Part shown: piece by piece, positions 1 to 11,425 of the stretch
Layout of the letters: every line of letters starts with the position of its first letter
Numbering within the stretch: position 1 is the first letter of the stretch
Origin: Diphasiastrum complanatum
Lineage: Eukaryota; Streptophyta; Lycopodiopsida; Lycopodiales; Lycopodiaceae
Direction of reading: 5' to 3'
Length of the DNA stretch: 64,000 bases
NCBI GenBank assembly: GCA_029204225.1
Contig: CM055093.1
Location: 20,248,595 to 20,312,594 of the forward strand
Notes under the pieces: generated by a model
Told to the model about the DNA's origin: nothing
The model's database searches: none
What the model saw: the letters and a program-made list of their open reading frames with translations, nothing else
Made by a program: the position numbers and the translations under genes

Positions 1-2
1 CA

Positions 3-813
3 TGGTATCAGAGCCTAAAGGCTGAAATGAGCTAAATCCTTGGTTTTTATTCAATTTGATCACAATTTTTGATCTAAATCTTGTGTAGATTGGATCTTAG
101 CATCTAGTATTGATTCTAGAACTCAAAGTGAGTCAAATACATTGGAGATTGGTGTTGTGTGACTTCATTTGCAGGTGTTTAGGTGTCTAAAACCAGAGGC
201 AAAGTTGAATTCAATTCACATTACCAAGATAGCAAGTTTTGCTTGCTCCAAGCATTGATTTCTAAGCGAGTTTTGGAGGTGATTTCATAGAGGAGGCTTT
301 CTAGCATTCAAGGAGAGGGAAGATCAGAGTTTTGGGGACTCTTCAAGGCTGTTCTAAGGTGTAGTAGACACCTCCTAAAGTGATTTAGGTTCAGTCCCAC
401 CATTGCTTGACTTATGCACCAAATTAGATCAATTTTTCATCAATTTTGATCATTTTTTGCTTGTGATTGGATAGTAGATTGTGTTGCATCCTCATTAAGT
501 TCCATTTAGATCTTTTACAAGTGATTTTGGAAGTATATTAGGTTGCTGAAATTAACTCTTGATCAGATCATTTGGAAGCTTTAATGTTCTTTATAGAAAG
601 AGGGGCAATTCTACTAGTATTGTCTACTTCAATCAAGCAAGTGCATTGTTTCTAGTATTCTATGATTTGATTTTGTTAGAGATCATTCTTAGATCTTTAT
701 AGGAAGTCTATTACTGATCTTTTCAGGTCCCTAAGAAGTGGGATAAGGTAGACCTTCAATCAAATCAATAGAAGTAACCTTCATTTGTGTCAAGTCCTTG
801 ATTAGGAGACTAG
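3..813 (+). other. Primer binding site and 5' leader of element B
   Basis: Bases 3-15 read TGGTATCAGAGCC, the complement of the 3' end of plant initiator tRNA-Met, which primes minus-strand DNA synthesis in many Copia elements. The roughly 800 bases that follow have no long frame and are the untranslated leader up to the gag ATG at 814. Packaging or dimerisation signals are expected here from family knowledge, but I cannot point to them. Confidence 0.85.
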
Positions 814-1636
814 ATGGCATCTATAAATGCATATCTTTTGGATACTAATGAAAGGCTCAACAAAACTAACTATTCCATATGGAAAGTTAGAATGGAATCT
901 ATCATGATCATGCAAGATCTGATGGAAATTGTAGATGGTAAGGAGGGTGAACCTATTCATCCTCAAGAAAAAGCCAAATACATCAAGAGGTGCAATGTTG
1001 CACTACATTGCATAAAAATGAATGTTGCAAATGAACTCTTAAGAGAGGTAGGAGATTGAACTTCAGCTCAAGATGCTTGGGAGACTTTGCAAAAGGTCTA
1101 TGAATCCAAGAACCAAACTAGAATGTTAGCTTTGAAGAATCAAATCTATAGAAGCTATCAAAAGAAAGGAGAGAGTGCACATACTTTTGTCCTAAGAGTA
1201 AAGGAATTGAACAAAGAGCTAGCCTTTATAGGTGACCCTATCAAGGATGAAGAGCTTGTTCAACTCATATTGAATGGACTAAGCTTTGAATTTGACAATT
1301 TGGTTCAGGGATATGCAATTATGGGTAAGCTACCCATACTTGAAGAACTCCAAGGCACACTCATGGCCGAGGAATCAAGAAGGAGCCAAATGCAAGAGAG
1401 GATGGATAGGCTTTCCATCCAAGGTGGAGATGACCAAGCTCTCTTCACCAAAGGCAAAGGCAAGTCCAAAGGCAAAGGATCAACATTCAAGAAGTCTACA
1501 AAGCTTGAGGATCAAGAAGGACCCCCAAAGGCATCTCCATCAGCCACCAAAGTCAAGAAGGACAAATCAAAGGTGAAGTGCTACTATTGTAGCAAGATGG
1601 GGCATTATGCCTCAGAATGCTTCAAGAGGAAGCAAG
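814..1636 (+). pseudogene. gag: Copia gag of element B, one nonsense codon, cut by solo LTR
   Basis: The frame opens at ATG 814 with the Copia gag amino end (…LDTNERLNKTNYSIWKVRME…) and continues through the UBN2-like gag core. A TGA at 1057-1059 replaces the residue aligned to Cys in element A; the same frame resumes immediately and runs on. A basic Lys/Gly/Ser-rich tract precedes a zinc knuckle at about 1579-1623 with the spacing C-x2-C-x4-H-x4-C, which binds RNA in the capsid particle. The frame then runs into the solo LTR inserted after 1636, where it ends in a stop at the LTR start. The only lesions seen are the nonsense codon and the insertion, so inactivation is recent compared with the other elements here. 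Confidence 0.9.
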
Positions 1637-2289
1637 TGTGAAAAATTGTCAACTAGTAGTATTTTCCTAACTTGAGATTTTGTAGGCCTATGGCCAAATA
1701 AAAGTTAGAGATAGGTTCATACATGTATGTAGAGGCCCAAAGTATGTGTACACTACTTTTGAGGTCACATTAATTAGAGGAGGTCGAGTGTGGAGCTCTT
1801 CTATTGGCTCATAATTTGGTGCATTCCTATTTGACCAAATTTCTAGGTATATGGGTGAATCCTATTGGACCCCAATTTTAGCCTATCATAAGACAAGTGG
1901 CCAAGAGGCACTATGGCTGCTATAAATAGCCATCTCCACGAGTATGTACACATCTCATTTTCATTCTATTGAATGAATGTTATGCTCTTTGAAGGTCCAT
2001 CTTCTTCTCTCTCACTTTTTTGTTCATATCTTGCATTCTAGCCACTAGAATTGTGATTTCTTTGTTGCTATGGCTTCACACGTGTGAAATGCAGGTTGTA
2101 GGCTCTGAAGTACGGACAGGGACAGCAAGTTTCTATTTGTGGAAGCTTATGATCAGATTTTGATGTTTAGTTGATGTTTAGTATGCTTAACATCACAATT
2201 TCTATCATTTTTTCAATCTAGATGTGCATAACTTCCATGGCCAAGATCTTTATGAAACTTTAGCATCTTTTGGATCTGAGTTTTTCACA
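1637..2289 (+). mobile_element. Solo LTR of Copia family A inside element B
   Basis: This 653-bp copy matches both LTRs of the complete element at 54839-60699; the only difference seen is A instead of G at 2135. It begins TGTG and ends TTCACA. The 5-bp sequence GCAAG flanks it on both sides (1632-1636 and 2290-2294), a perfect target duplication. It carries a TATA box (TATAAATA, 1921-1928) and the 14-bp palindrome TTCACACGTGTGAA (2075-2088). A full-length A element therefore inserted here and was reduced to one LTR by LTR-LTR recombination. Confidence 0.96.
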
Positions 2290-5200
2290 GCAAGATCAAA
2301 GCCAAGCCAACATGAGCAAAGAGGAGGAGGAGGAGAGTTCACATGAGGACTCTCTCATGATGTCCATATTTTCTTCAACAAGCTTCAAAGGAGAAGATCC
2401 TTGGTGGATTGACTCGGGTGCTAGTTCACACATGACTAGTAAAAGGGAGTTTTTCTCTTCTCTCTTATCTTATGATGGACCTATAAAGTTTATCTATACA
2501 GCAAATGATGAAGCTTGTAAGATTGAAGGAGTTGGTAGCATTCCCCTTTGCTTAGGATCTTCCAAAAAGATCAACATAGAAGGTGTTTTGTACATTCCTA
2601 CAATAACAAAGAATCTACTAAGTGTTGGCCAAATGGTAGACAATGGTTTCAATGTTGACTTTGCTTCAAATGAATGTTTCATCAAGAAGAAGGGTAAGAT
2701 AGTGGCTAAGGGCACTAGACTTGGCAAACTTTATAAGCTGGATGCATTTGTGGATACTAATGTTGTCATGTTGGCCGAGAAGAGCAAGATATCTACCTTT
2801 ACTTTATGGCACAAAAGACTTGGACATGTCAACTCGGGTTCCATGGAGGCTATGATCAAGGAGGAGTATGCTTTAGGCCTACCAAGGTCTATTGGGAAGG
2901 AAGACAAGGTTTGTGAAGCTTGTGCCTTATCCAAGGCACATAAGAAGGTGTTTCCTAACTCCATCACAAAGTCATCTCATCCTCTTGAACTCATACACTC
3001 GGATGTGCACATTGCTAGCACCAAATCTAATGGAGATTCATCCATGTTTTTAACCTTCATTGATGACTACTCAAGATATTGTTGGGTGTTCTTACTTTCC
3101 TTCAAGTCTCAAGTATTTGATACTTTTGTAAAGTTCAAGTTGTTTGTGGAAAAGCATCATAATCATAGCATCAAGATTCTTAGAAGTGACAATGGTGGAG
3201 AATTCATCTCCAATGAGTTCAAGGCCTTTTGTGAGGAGGAAGGGATCAAGAAAGAGACTTCTTGTCCTTACACTCCTCAACAAAATGGAGTTGCTGAAAG
3301 AAGGAATAGAACATTATGTGAATGTTCTAAGGCTTTAAGATTAGATGCTTGTTTGCCCAAATCCTTTTGGGGTGAGTCTCTTGTATGTGCAAACTACTTG
3401 ATGAATAGGGTGTCTTGCAAAGCCATTGAAGGCAAAACTCCTTATGAGATCTTGTATGGAAAGAAACCCAATCTTTATCACTTGAAAGTTTTTGGGTGTA
3501 TATGTTATGTGCATGTGCCATTGGAAACAAGAACCAAGGAGGATCCATCTTCCACAAGAGGGATCATGCTTGGATATGCAAGCTCAAGCAAGGGCTACAA
3601 AGTCTATCTCCCATCCTTGAACAAATTTGTTGTTTCAAGGGATGTCATCTTTGATGAACATCATATGCATATGCTTAAAGAAGTCTCAAGTGCTCCAACA
3701 ATCAAGAAGAAGATGGCCGAGGAGCAAGATCTTGGTTTTGAGGAGGAGCTCATGGAGGAGCAAGCACCAAACCCACCTATCACACCAAGGAGATCTTCAA
3801 GGGCAAAAGTGGAGCCATCAAGGCTCACATATCAAGTCAAAGGACAGCAAGTTGAGGGTATCTCATCCACTTCTTATGATTTATCTAGTTTTGAAGAACC
3901 ATGTAATGTTGAAGATGCATTGAACTCCAAAGAATGGTATAAAGCTATGTTGGATGAGTATGATGCCTTGATTGAGAATGAAACTTGGTTGCTTGTTGAG
4001 AGACCTCAAAGGAATGTAATAGGATGCAAGTGGGTCTTCAAGCTTAAGTTGAATGCAAATGGGAGTGTTAACAAACATAAAGAAAGATTAGTTGCAAAAG
4101 GTTATGCTCAAGAGAGAGGGATAGACTATGAGGAAACTTTTGCACCCGTGGCCAAGATGGTCACAATAAGACTAATCATTGCACTTGCATCACATTTTGG
4201 ATGGACTCTATGTCAAATGGATGTCTCTAATGCTTTCTTGAATGGTTTTTTGGAAGAGGATATCTATATGGAGCAGCCACAAGGGTTCATCAAGCATGGA
4301 ATGGAGAACAAAGTATGCCATCTCCAAAGAAGCATCTATGGCTTGAAGCAAGCCTCGAGATCTTGGAATTCAAGACTACATTGCTATCTTATTTCACTTT
4401 CTTTTGTTCAAAGTGAATATGATCCCACTCTTTACATTAAGTTTGATGATGTTGGTATTGTACTTTTACTCATTTATGTAGATGACATCATCATTAGTGG
4501 AAATAGTGTTGATGGTATTGAAAAAATCAAGATAGATCTATCCTTAGAGTTCAAGATGGTAGATCTAGGGTGTCTTCACTTCATCTTAGGCATAGAAGTA
4601 CTTAGAGGGTCTGATTTTATCTTTATAAGTCAAGTAAACTATGCTCAAAGTCTTTTGAAGAAGTTTAAGATGGAAGTATGCAAAAGTGTTGACACACCAA
4701 TGGAGCAAGATGTAAAAGTGCCAAATGAAGATGATGAAAGATCCTTCATGGACATCACTTTGTTTAGGCAACTTATAGGTTCCTTAATGTGGATCACTAT
4801 AACTAGACCAGATCTTAGCTTTAGTGTATGTAGGTTGAGCCAATCCATGCAAAAGCCATTGAATATCCATTGGAAAAAGGCTAAGAGGATTCTAAGATAC
4901 ATCTCGGGTACATTGGATTTTGGGATTCTATATAGAGGAGATGTGATTAACCTTCATGCATTTAGTGATTCAGATTTTGCAGGGGACAAGAGGGATAGGA
5001 AATCAACAAGTTCCTATTCAACTTTCATAGGAGAAGGTGTGGTTTCATGGCTTTCAAAAAAGCAAGAAACTATATCTCTATCTTCAACCGAGGCCGAGTA
5101 CAAAGCTTTGACAACCACTACAAAGGAGGTACTTTGGATCAAGAGATTATTGGTGGAACTAAAGATCATGGATTCAGAGGAGGCACCAATCATCTACAAT

Positions 5201-5440
5201 GACAATATATCAGCCCAACACCTTGCATCTAACCCAATCTTCCATGCAAGATCTAAGCACATTGAGATATGCCATCACTTTGTGAGAGAAATGGTGCAAG
5301 CCAAGGAGATTGCTTTGGAGCATGTTCCAAGCAATGAATGTGTAGCTGATCTACTTACTAAACCACTTCAAAAGACACCTTTTATGAAGTTCAGATCATC
5401 ACTTGGAGTGATTAGTAAAGCAATGATTGAACCAAGCTAG
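2290..5440 (+). pseudogene. pol: Copia pol of element B (protease, integrase, RT, RNase H), frame open
   Basis: The frame is open from the solo LTR to TAG at 5440. In order: aspartic protease (WWIDSGASSHM near 2404); GAG-pre-integrase zinc finger (WHKRLGH near 2808, paired cysteines near 2912); integrase core with HSD near 2997, RSDNGGEF near 3181 and the Glu of NGVAERRNR near 3298; the IN-RT hinge with PRRSSR near 3787; RT with the YVDD catalytic box at 4475-4486; RNase H with SDSDFAGD and the STEAEYKAL and DNISAQ blocks. There is no native start: the coding sequence was joined to gag before the solo LTR arrived, and the frames on either side would be continuous without the insertion. Marked as a pseudogene because it has lost its promoter-proximal part. 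Confidence 0.92.
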
Positions 5441-5454
5441 ATAGTGAGGAGGAG

Positions 5455-6138
5455 TGTTAAAAATTCACAATTCTAGCTTGACTAGTTTTGGTCATATGAC
5501 TTGTAAATAGTTAGATGGTCATGATGTGGCTTGTCACACGTGCCAAATAGCATAGGATTCCATTCATAAGGATGTTCTCAAGTAGACCTAAGTGTTAGAA
5601 CCTTTGGAATGAGTCCAAATTATGCTTAGATACAAGGGAGAAAAAATAGGAGCTATTTTTGGTAATTTTTGCATTGTTGAGGGATCTCCAAGATTCCAAC
5701 CCTAACTTGGTAGGGATGAAAGATCCACCAAAATTAGCATTAGGGATAGGTTTAGGGCTACTCATACCTGCCCAAAACCGTGATGGATCATGTATATATA
5801 GGTGATGATATCTCACCAAAATCAATCAAGCAATTTCATGATTTTTCTCTCATAATGGTGCAATTGCTCTCTATGTTCATAATTGTTTGAGTATTTGTGA
5901 TTACTAATGATTATAGGATTGAATGTAGGTCTGGTGTACAGTACTCAGACTGTGGGAGGCCGTACTTTCACACGTGTGAAGCCTTCTTCAAGGATTTGGG
6001 CCATTTAGTGAGGTTCAAGCATAGATTTTTGATGGATTTTGATGGTTCAACTTGTGCTAATCTTATGAAATCATAATCTATTGTTTCCCTCATCATTTCA
6101 AGTGTTTTAGGATCCTTATTTGCTGTAATTTTTACACA
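5455..6138 (+). repeat. 3' LTR of element B
   Basis: The LTR begins TGTTAAAAATTC just after a purine-rich tract (GTGAGGAGGAG, about 5444-5454) that would prime plus-strand synthesis. It holds a TATA-like stretch (TATATATA, 5793-5800) and the palindrome TTCACACGTGTGAA (5967-5980), preceded by GTACAGTAC and a CCGTAC. The right end is placed at ACACA 6138 by analogy with element A. It is inferred because the 5' LTR cannot be compared. Confidence 0.8.
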
Positions 6139-6380
6139 AACCGGTCAATTGCGCTTGAAAGAAATATCGGGTTGACCAACCAAAACTTTGACTAGCCATA
6201 ACTTCTTCACCGTAGCTCGAAACTGAATTATGTTGGGGTGTCATTGAAAAGTTCTCGTTGAGGGCTTTCTAATGGCACCGTAATCGTCTCAATCCGAGTT
6301 TCTGTTCAAAAGTTATGATTTTTTTTTTCAGTCACAAACTATACTACCCACATAATAGCTAATCATTGAAGACTGTGTGG
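6139..6380 (+). repeat. Copy of a repeat also present at 10.66-10.9 kb
   Basis: The stretch around 6170-6300 (TTGACCAACCAAAACTTTG, CATAACTTCTTCACC, GTGTCATTGAAAAG, GGGCTTTCTAATGGCACCG) recurs twice, in opposite orientations, inside Copia I at 10660-10905. No coding capacity is seen. It may be part of an unrecognised LTR or a foldback element. Confidence 0.65.
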
Positions 6381-6511
6381 GTAGGACTGCAGGCAGAAAA
6401 AGACTTTATTTAGTATTTAACATTGCCAAAAAAATTTCATCTTACGTGGCAATCCTTATAGGGCTCTTTTCAAGGCCAAATTTCCTCTAATGTTTTGTCA
6501 TATTGTATGAG

Positions 6512-6835
6512 GGATCATCACCTAACTTGTTTGGATATTCAGATTCAGACTTTGTTGGAGATCAAATGGATAGGAAAATCCATAAGTTCACATTGTACTT
6601 TCATAGGCGATGGAACTATATTATGGGTGCCAAAGAAACAAGCCACTATCTCATTGTCATCTACTGAGGCCAAGATAAAGCACTTACTCATTGAACAAAA
6701 GAGATGCTATGGATCAAGAGGATGGTAAGTGATTTTCACTTGCTGAATTTTTTAGAGAGTCCAATTATCTTTTGTGACAACCTATCAGCCCAAAAGTTGG
6801 CAAACAATCCTATCTTTCACTCTCTCCAGAGGAGA
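6512..6835 (+). pseudogene. Copia RNase H fragment
   Basis: Conceptual translation gives GYSDSDFVGDQMDRKS, then FIGDG, KKQATISLSSTEAK and, with a frameshift, FCDNLSAQKL, all closely parallel to the RNase H end of element A near 59555-59830. The piece has no LTR or other pol domain next to it. It is a broken fragment of an A-like element, older than the intact copy. Confidence 0.82.
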
Positions 6836-6840
6836 TTATA

Positions 6841-8219
6841 TATACTAGTGAAAACTTGCCCATCTCCATATTGAATTTTCTTATTCATGAAGCCAGGATC
6901 CCCTCCTCTCTTGCATTCATTTACCATGGCTATTGACTAACCATTTCCTGTTGGTTGAGTGGAATTGCTCCATAGGTCTTCTTTTTTGGTTGCATGCAAT
7001 AGGATCTAGTCATTTACTTGGCGATCCTTACAACATCACCATCACCATCCTCCTCAATATCATTGGAAGATGATCAACCTTTGGCCCAATTAGTGTTTTT
7101 ATTCATTGAAGCAATTCATTTTGAAGCATTAGATCAGATCTATAAGACTGATACATACTTCCAAGCAGATATCGTGGAATGTCCTCCTTGTTATCCTTGA
7201 ACTTGGTTTTGATAGAACTTCTTCTATCCACCACATAGCAAGATATTCAATGAATAGCAGTACACTTCTTATCACACTCACAAAATCTGGAATTCAATGC
7301 TCAACCCCAATTATATGGACAGAATAGTGACATCGTATAAAATGTGCTAGTGCAAAAGATAAGAAAATTGTAATGCATGTCAGGACATGATTTCAAAAAA
7401 ACAAGATGGTCTTTATTCAGTCATAAGTGCATAAGTACCAAAAATGCTCTCTCTTTGAGTTGTAACATAGAGAGGCATTCCTAACTAAACTTCGCGAATG
7501 ATAAAACAATGGACAAGTATGCATATTGTGGCTTTATAACTTTTCGCAATACTAGTGGTTCATTTTATGCCCATTTCACAATGTGCACATTCAAAAAATG
7601 CGAGGGTCCTGATTATATACATTGTCATGTGATGAGGGTCCTTATATCCCCCTCCTTGGCTACAAAGTGTCCTCACAGACATGATTTGACAAAAGGCATA
7701 ATGATTGTACTTCTAGTAACATCTTTTTCTATTTCTATATAGTATAAACAAGGATATTTGATGTAGCTTGATGAGATACATGCATTTAAATGTTTTCAAA
7801 TCACCAGCTAAATGTCATTTTACATTGACATCTTTGATTTCAAGAACATTGATAACTCTACCATCCATATGGTCCATGATGCTACTAGGGCAAGATGTTC
7901 TATAGAATATCCATGATAATATATCATGATCCTCCTTCAAAACCTATTGAAAAAATAAGCTAGACTGAGCTCTAATACTATTTGATCAATAAAAAATAAT
8001 ATTAGTTATTTAATTTAATCTAATAATAAAAAGTATCTGAAAAACCGACAACTACCATATGTCATTTTCGAATTGATCAACAAATAAACTGTTTGATGAA
8101 TTATAAGATATTGACTTTTATTCAGTTTGATATGTCTCATCAATGTAAAATGGATTCTCAATAATCTTATGCATTGTTATGTCTAACTTGTTGAATCTCC
8201 CTCGCTTCATGTGATACAA
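6841..8219. other. No gene recognised
   Basis: Only short, isolated frames are present here, without recognisable motifs. A weak reverse-complement priming-site resemblance (GCTCTAATACTATT, near 7969) hints at a decayed LTR boundary, but no matching repeat was found. I see nothing else supportable. Confidence 0.5.
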
Positions 8220-8491
8220 CTTAGAATTTGCTTCAAACAGGAATGCAGATCATGCTACACAGTAACACAGACAGAAAACACTCTCCACAGCAAGCTCACA
8301 TAGCAATTATATTTCTCAAAATTAAATTACATTGTACATATATTTGTTCACTGAGGCAACCCGTGCATGACCCAGGTTGCCATTGGCGGGATGGGTGTCC
8401 CGTTGACTTGCCTTGTGGCGAGGCCATTTGATCCTTATTGACTAATAGGACCCACAATACAGTAGCACAATGATTCTACTTTAATTCCAAC
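8220..8491 (-). repeat. Short LTR of Copia I (3' side of minus-strand element)
   Basis: This segment (TTAGAATTTG…TTTAATTCCAA) closely matches 23275-23537 along its length, including ATGCAGATCATGCTACACAG and the GACCCACAATA stretch. The pyrimidine tract CTCTCTCCCTT at 8491-8501 is the complement of a polypurine tract, which places it as the 3' LTR of the minus-strand element to its right. At about 270 bp it is much shorter than the other LTRs here. Confidence 0.75.
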
Positions 8492-10413
8492 TCTCTCCCT
8501 TAAAGTAGAGTCTACTTCTTATACAGTCAGCTTTAAAGTCAACAAACTTTAAGTACATAAAGCTTTGATCTAAACTTATCAAAATTTTCCCCAACAAGTG
8601 GCTTAGTGAAAATATCAGCTAGTTGTTCTTCCGTACTACAATGAACAACATGAATTTTGCAACTCAGCAGCCTCTCACGTATAAAGTGATACTGACTCTC
8701 AATGTGTTTGGTTCTCACATGGAACACTGGATTCTTTGCTAGCTAGATGTCACTCTGACTGTCGCTATGTAAAGTCATGGGATTTTTTTCCTTCATGCCA
8801 ACTTCTTCCAAGATTTGTCTCAACCATATAGCTTCATGCGCTGCACTACACATTACCTTATACTCTGCTTCTATGGTGGATAGAGCAATTGTACTTTGCT
8901 TCTTACTAGACCAAGAAAAACAACTGCCACAAAGCTGGAATACATACCCTGTGGTGGATCTACGATCATTATAGTCACCTCTCCAATTTGCATCCACATA
9001 GCCACACAACTCAGGTAAACCCTCATGTTTCCTATAAATCAAGCCATAATCTGAAGTGCCTTTTACATAATGCAAAATGCATTTAGCTATCTTCCAATGT
9101 GTTTTCGTAGGTGCTGCCATAAACTGACTTACAATACCAATAGCATAGCATATATCTAGTCTAGTCATGGTAAGGTAAATCAAGCTCCCTACTAACTGTC
9201 TATACAGCAGCGTAGCATCAAATGACTGTGACTCATCAAGCTTAGAAAGCTTTTTACCTGGTTCAATAAGAGTATTCACTGGTTTGCAATCCTGCAACCT
9301 AAACCTATGCAGCAACTCTTTGACATACTTCACATGTGTTAAACCCACTTCGTGTCCTTTTTGCCACACCTCTACTCTAAGGCAATAATGCATCATGCTG
9401 AGATCTGACATCTCGAATTGTTCCATGAGGTCTTTCTTGATCATATCTATCACCTCTTGATTATTTCCCGTAATAATCAAGTCATCAACATAAAGAGCAA
9501 TCAAAGCAACTGTATCATCAAAGCATAAGACATAAAATTTGGATCAGAATGTGTTCTCATTATCTCCTTTGAATGAAAGTAGGCATCAATCCATAAATAC
9601 CACGCACGTGGTGCCTGTTTAAGACCATAGAGCACTTTCTTTCACTACAAAGCCTTCAGGTTTATCCATGAACACCTCTTCTTCTAACTCACCATTTAGA
9701 AAAGCAGATTTCACATCCATCTGATGCAAAGGCCAACCAAAATGTGAAACTAAAGCAACAAGTAGACGTAGAGTATTCCACTTACATACCGGCGCAAAGG
9801 TCTCCTCATAGTCGATGCATTTACTTTGCGCATACCCTTTGATCACAAATCTTGCCTTGTGCTTTGCTATACTTCCATCTGCATGGTACTTAGTCATGTA
9901 TACCCATTTGCAACCAATGGGTTTCTTGCCAACTGGTGGTTTTACTAAGTTCCATGTGCTATGCTTAGCAATTGACTCCATCTCCTCTCCCATGGCCTTG
10001 ACCCAAATGTCATCATCCTTCGCTTCACCATAAGTCAAAGGTTCTTTGCTTTGAATCAAGGTAGATAAGAGAGCATAATTTGCTTCATACCTTTCAAATT
10101 GTGTCTTCTCTCTTGTTGATCTTCGTAGCTCTCCCTAGCTAGATGATCTTGGAAAGTCATCCATGTCACAGCTCTCCAACAATCTCTCAAACCACTTAGG
10201 GAGCTTTATGTCAGGTGATCGGCAACCTGGTAAAAATGTATCCCTCGGTACATCCTTCTCCTTGTGTTTGTCACCTGCAACTTCAATCCTTCTCACACCA
10301 AAAGGTCTGTCTCTACCTCTCCAACCTGTCTCTCGAGGTTGAGTAGTAGTATCTTGAGATGTATCCTCATGTTCATCACTTGGAAAGTCAGTAAATGGAT
10401 CATCATCAGGCAT
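8492..10413 (-). pseudogene. Copia I reverse transcriptase and RNase H, decayed
   Basis: Read on the minus strand. The IN-RT hinge (PFGVRRIE) lies near 10300. The RT amino end (WVKAMGEEMESI, GCKWVY, KARFVIKGYAQ, DYEETFAPV, QMDVKSAFLNGELEEEVFM) lies at 10059-9640. After frameshifts near 9505-9620 come the catalytic YVDD box (about 9490) and RNase H (DANWRGD, STIEAEYK, HSDSQS), and then a displaced tail with FHVRTKHIESQYHFIRE and ADIFTKPL at 8727-8539. The polyprotein is split into at least four pieces and is inactive. The lineage differs from A and B (LCGYVDANW type rather than SDSDFAGD). Confidence 0.9.
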
Positions 10414-10619
10414 TAGAGAAAATTTGAATACAAAAGAGGCCTTTCAAAAAGATACTTTTTATTTTTTTCTCAAAAGTTTCTTCCACATGGTCCAATCAAA
10501 ACACTCAAATTTGAAATCTATGTAACGTAGCTCCTTCAAATTGATTTTCTTTTCTTTTTAAAAGAACAGTAATTTTGCATCGGGGGCAGCCTGTAAATAA
10601 GCCATTTTATCTATACTAT

Positions 10620-10905
10620 AGTATGCAACTCAGCAAAAAAACAGTGTAACTTTTGAGTGACAACTTGGATTGAGACGATTACGGTGCCATTAGAAAGCCC
10701 TCAAAGAGAGCTTTTCAATGACATCCAAGATGAGCCAGTTCTGAGCCACGGTGAGGGTCAACTACGTTTGAAAGAGATTTTGGGTTGACCAAGTGTTGAC
10801 CGACCAAAACTTTGACTGGCCATAACTTCTTCACCTTAGCTCGGAACTGGGTGATCTTGGGGTGTCATTGAAAATCTCTCATCAAGGGCTTTCTAACAAT
10901 CGTAC
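10620..10905. repeat. Imperfect inverted repeat inside Copia I
   Basis: A left arm at about 10662-10757 and a right arm at about 10810-10905 carry the same sequence in opposite orientations. Shared words include CATTGAAAA, GGGCTTTCTAA, TCTTGG and the TCACC(G/T)TAGCTC block. A third, single-arm copy lies at 6170-6300. The repeat sits between the hinge and integrase parts of Copia I, so it probably inserted into that element. No target duplication was identified. Confidence 0.7.
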
Positions 10906-11425
10906 GATTCTTGCGCTCAGCTACACCATTGAGAGCAGGAGTATGAGCTTGTGTAAATTGTCTTTTGATCCCACATTGATCACAAAGATCATTGAAGTCA
11001 TTAGACTTGTACTCACCTCCACAATCTGATCTTAGGACTTTAATCTTCCTACCTGTTTGAAGCTCTTGAAATTGTCAAATGCATCTTACTTCTTCTTCAA
11101 GAAGTAGATCCACGTCTTACGTGACATATCATCAATAAAGGTCATGAAATAGAAGGCTTTACCTAAGGACATAGTCCTCATAGGCCCTCATAAATCTGTG
11201 TGGATCAAATCCAGGATGTTCTTTGCCCTTGCAACACCACCTTTATTAAACTTCTCTCTCGATGCTGCTTCCCATATACACATGATTCACACATCGATTT
11301 CAAGTGGTCTTCTATAGTAGGCAATCCTTTTACCATCTCCAATTTTCTCATCAAACTGAGGCTTCCTAAGTTCAAGTGACCAAGCCTCTTATGCCTAAAC
11401 TCAGTTTACGATGGAATGGACGAGA
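10900..11425 (-). pseudogene. Copia I integrase, frameshifted
   Basis: On the minus strand the GAG-pre-integrase finger (HKRLGHLNLGSL, then CESC) lies near 11400-11270. The integrase core follows in shifting frames: DLIHTDL with a stop, FIDDMSRKTWIYFL, VLRSDCGGEYKSNDF and ALNGVAERKNRT at about 10900. All three acidic positions of the DDE triad can be found, but stops and frameshifts separate them. The copy ends abruptly at 11425, where the duplicated segment S1 begins. Confidence 0.85.

Larger units (their letters stand above)
1..6138 (+). mobile_element. Ty1/copia LTR retrotransposon B, left edge outside window
   Basis: The window opens at the last two bases (CA) of a 5' LTR, followed directly by a primer binding site. 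Leader, gag, protease, integrase, RT, RNase H and a 3' LTR follow in the standard Copia order. The element is interrupted by a solo LTR of family A at 1637-2289 and carries one gag nonsense codon, so it cannot make an intact polyprotein. Its own target duplication cannot be tested because the left flank lies outside the window. Confidence 0.93.

Noticed and set aside
7018-7200. 60-codon frame with a Ser-rich start
   Set aside because: Does not open with ATG, is short, and has no motif, promoter or conserved copy.
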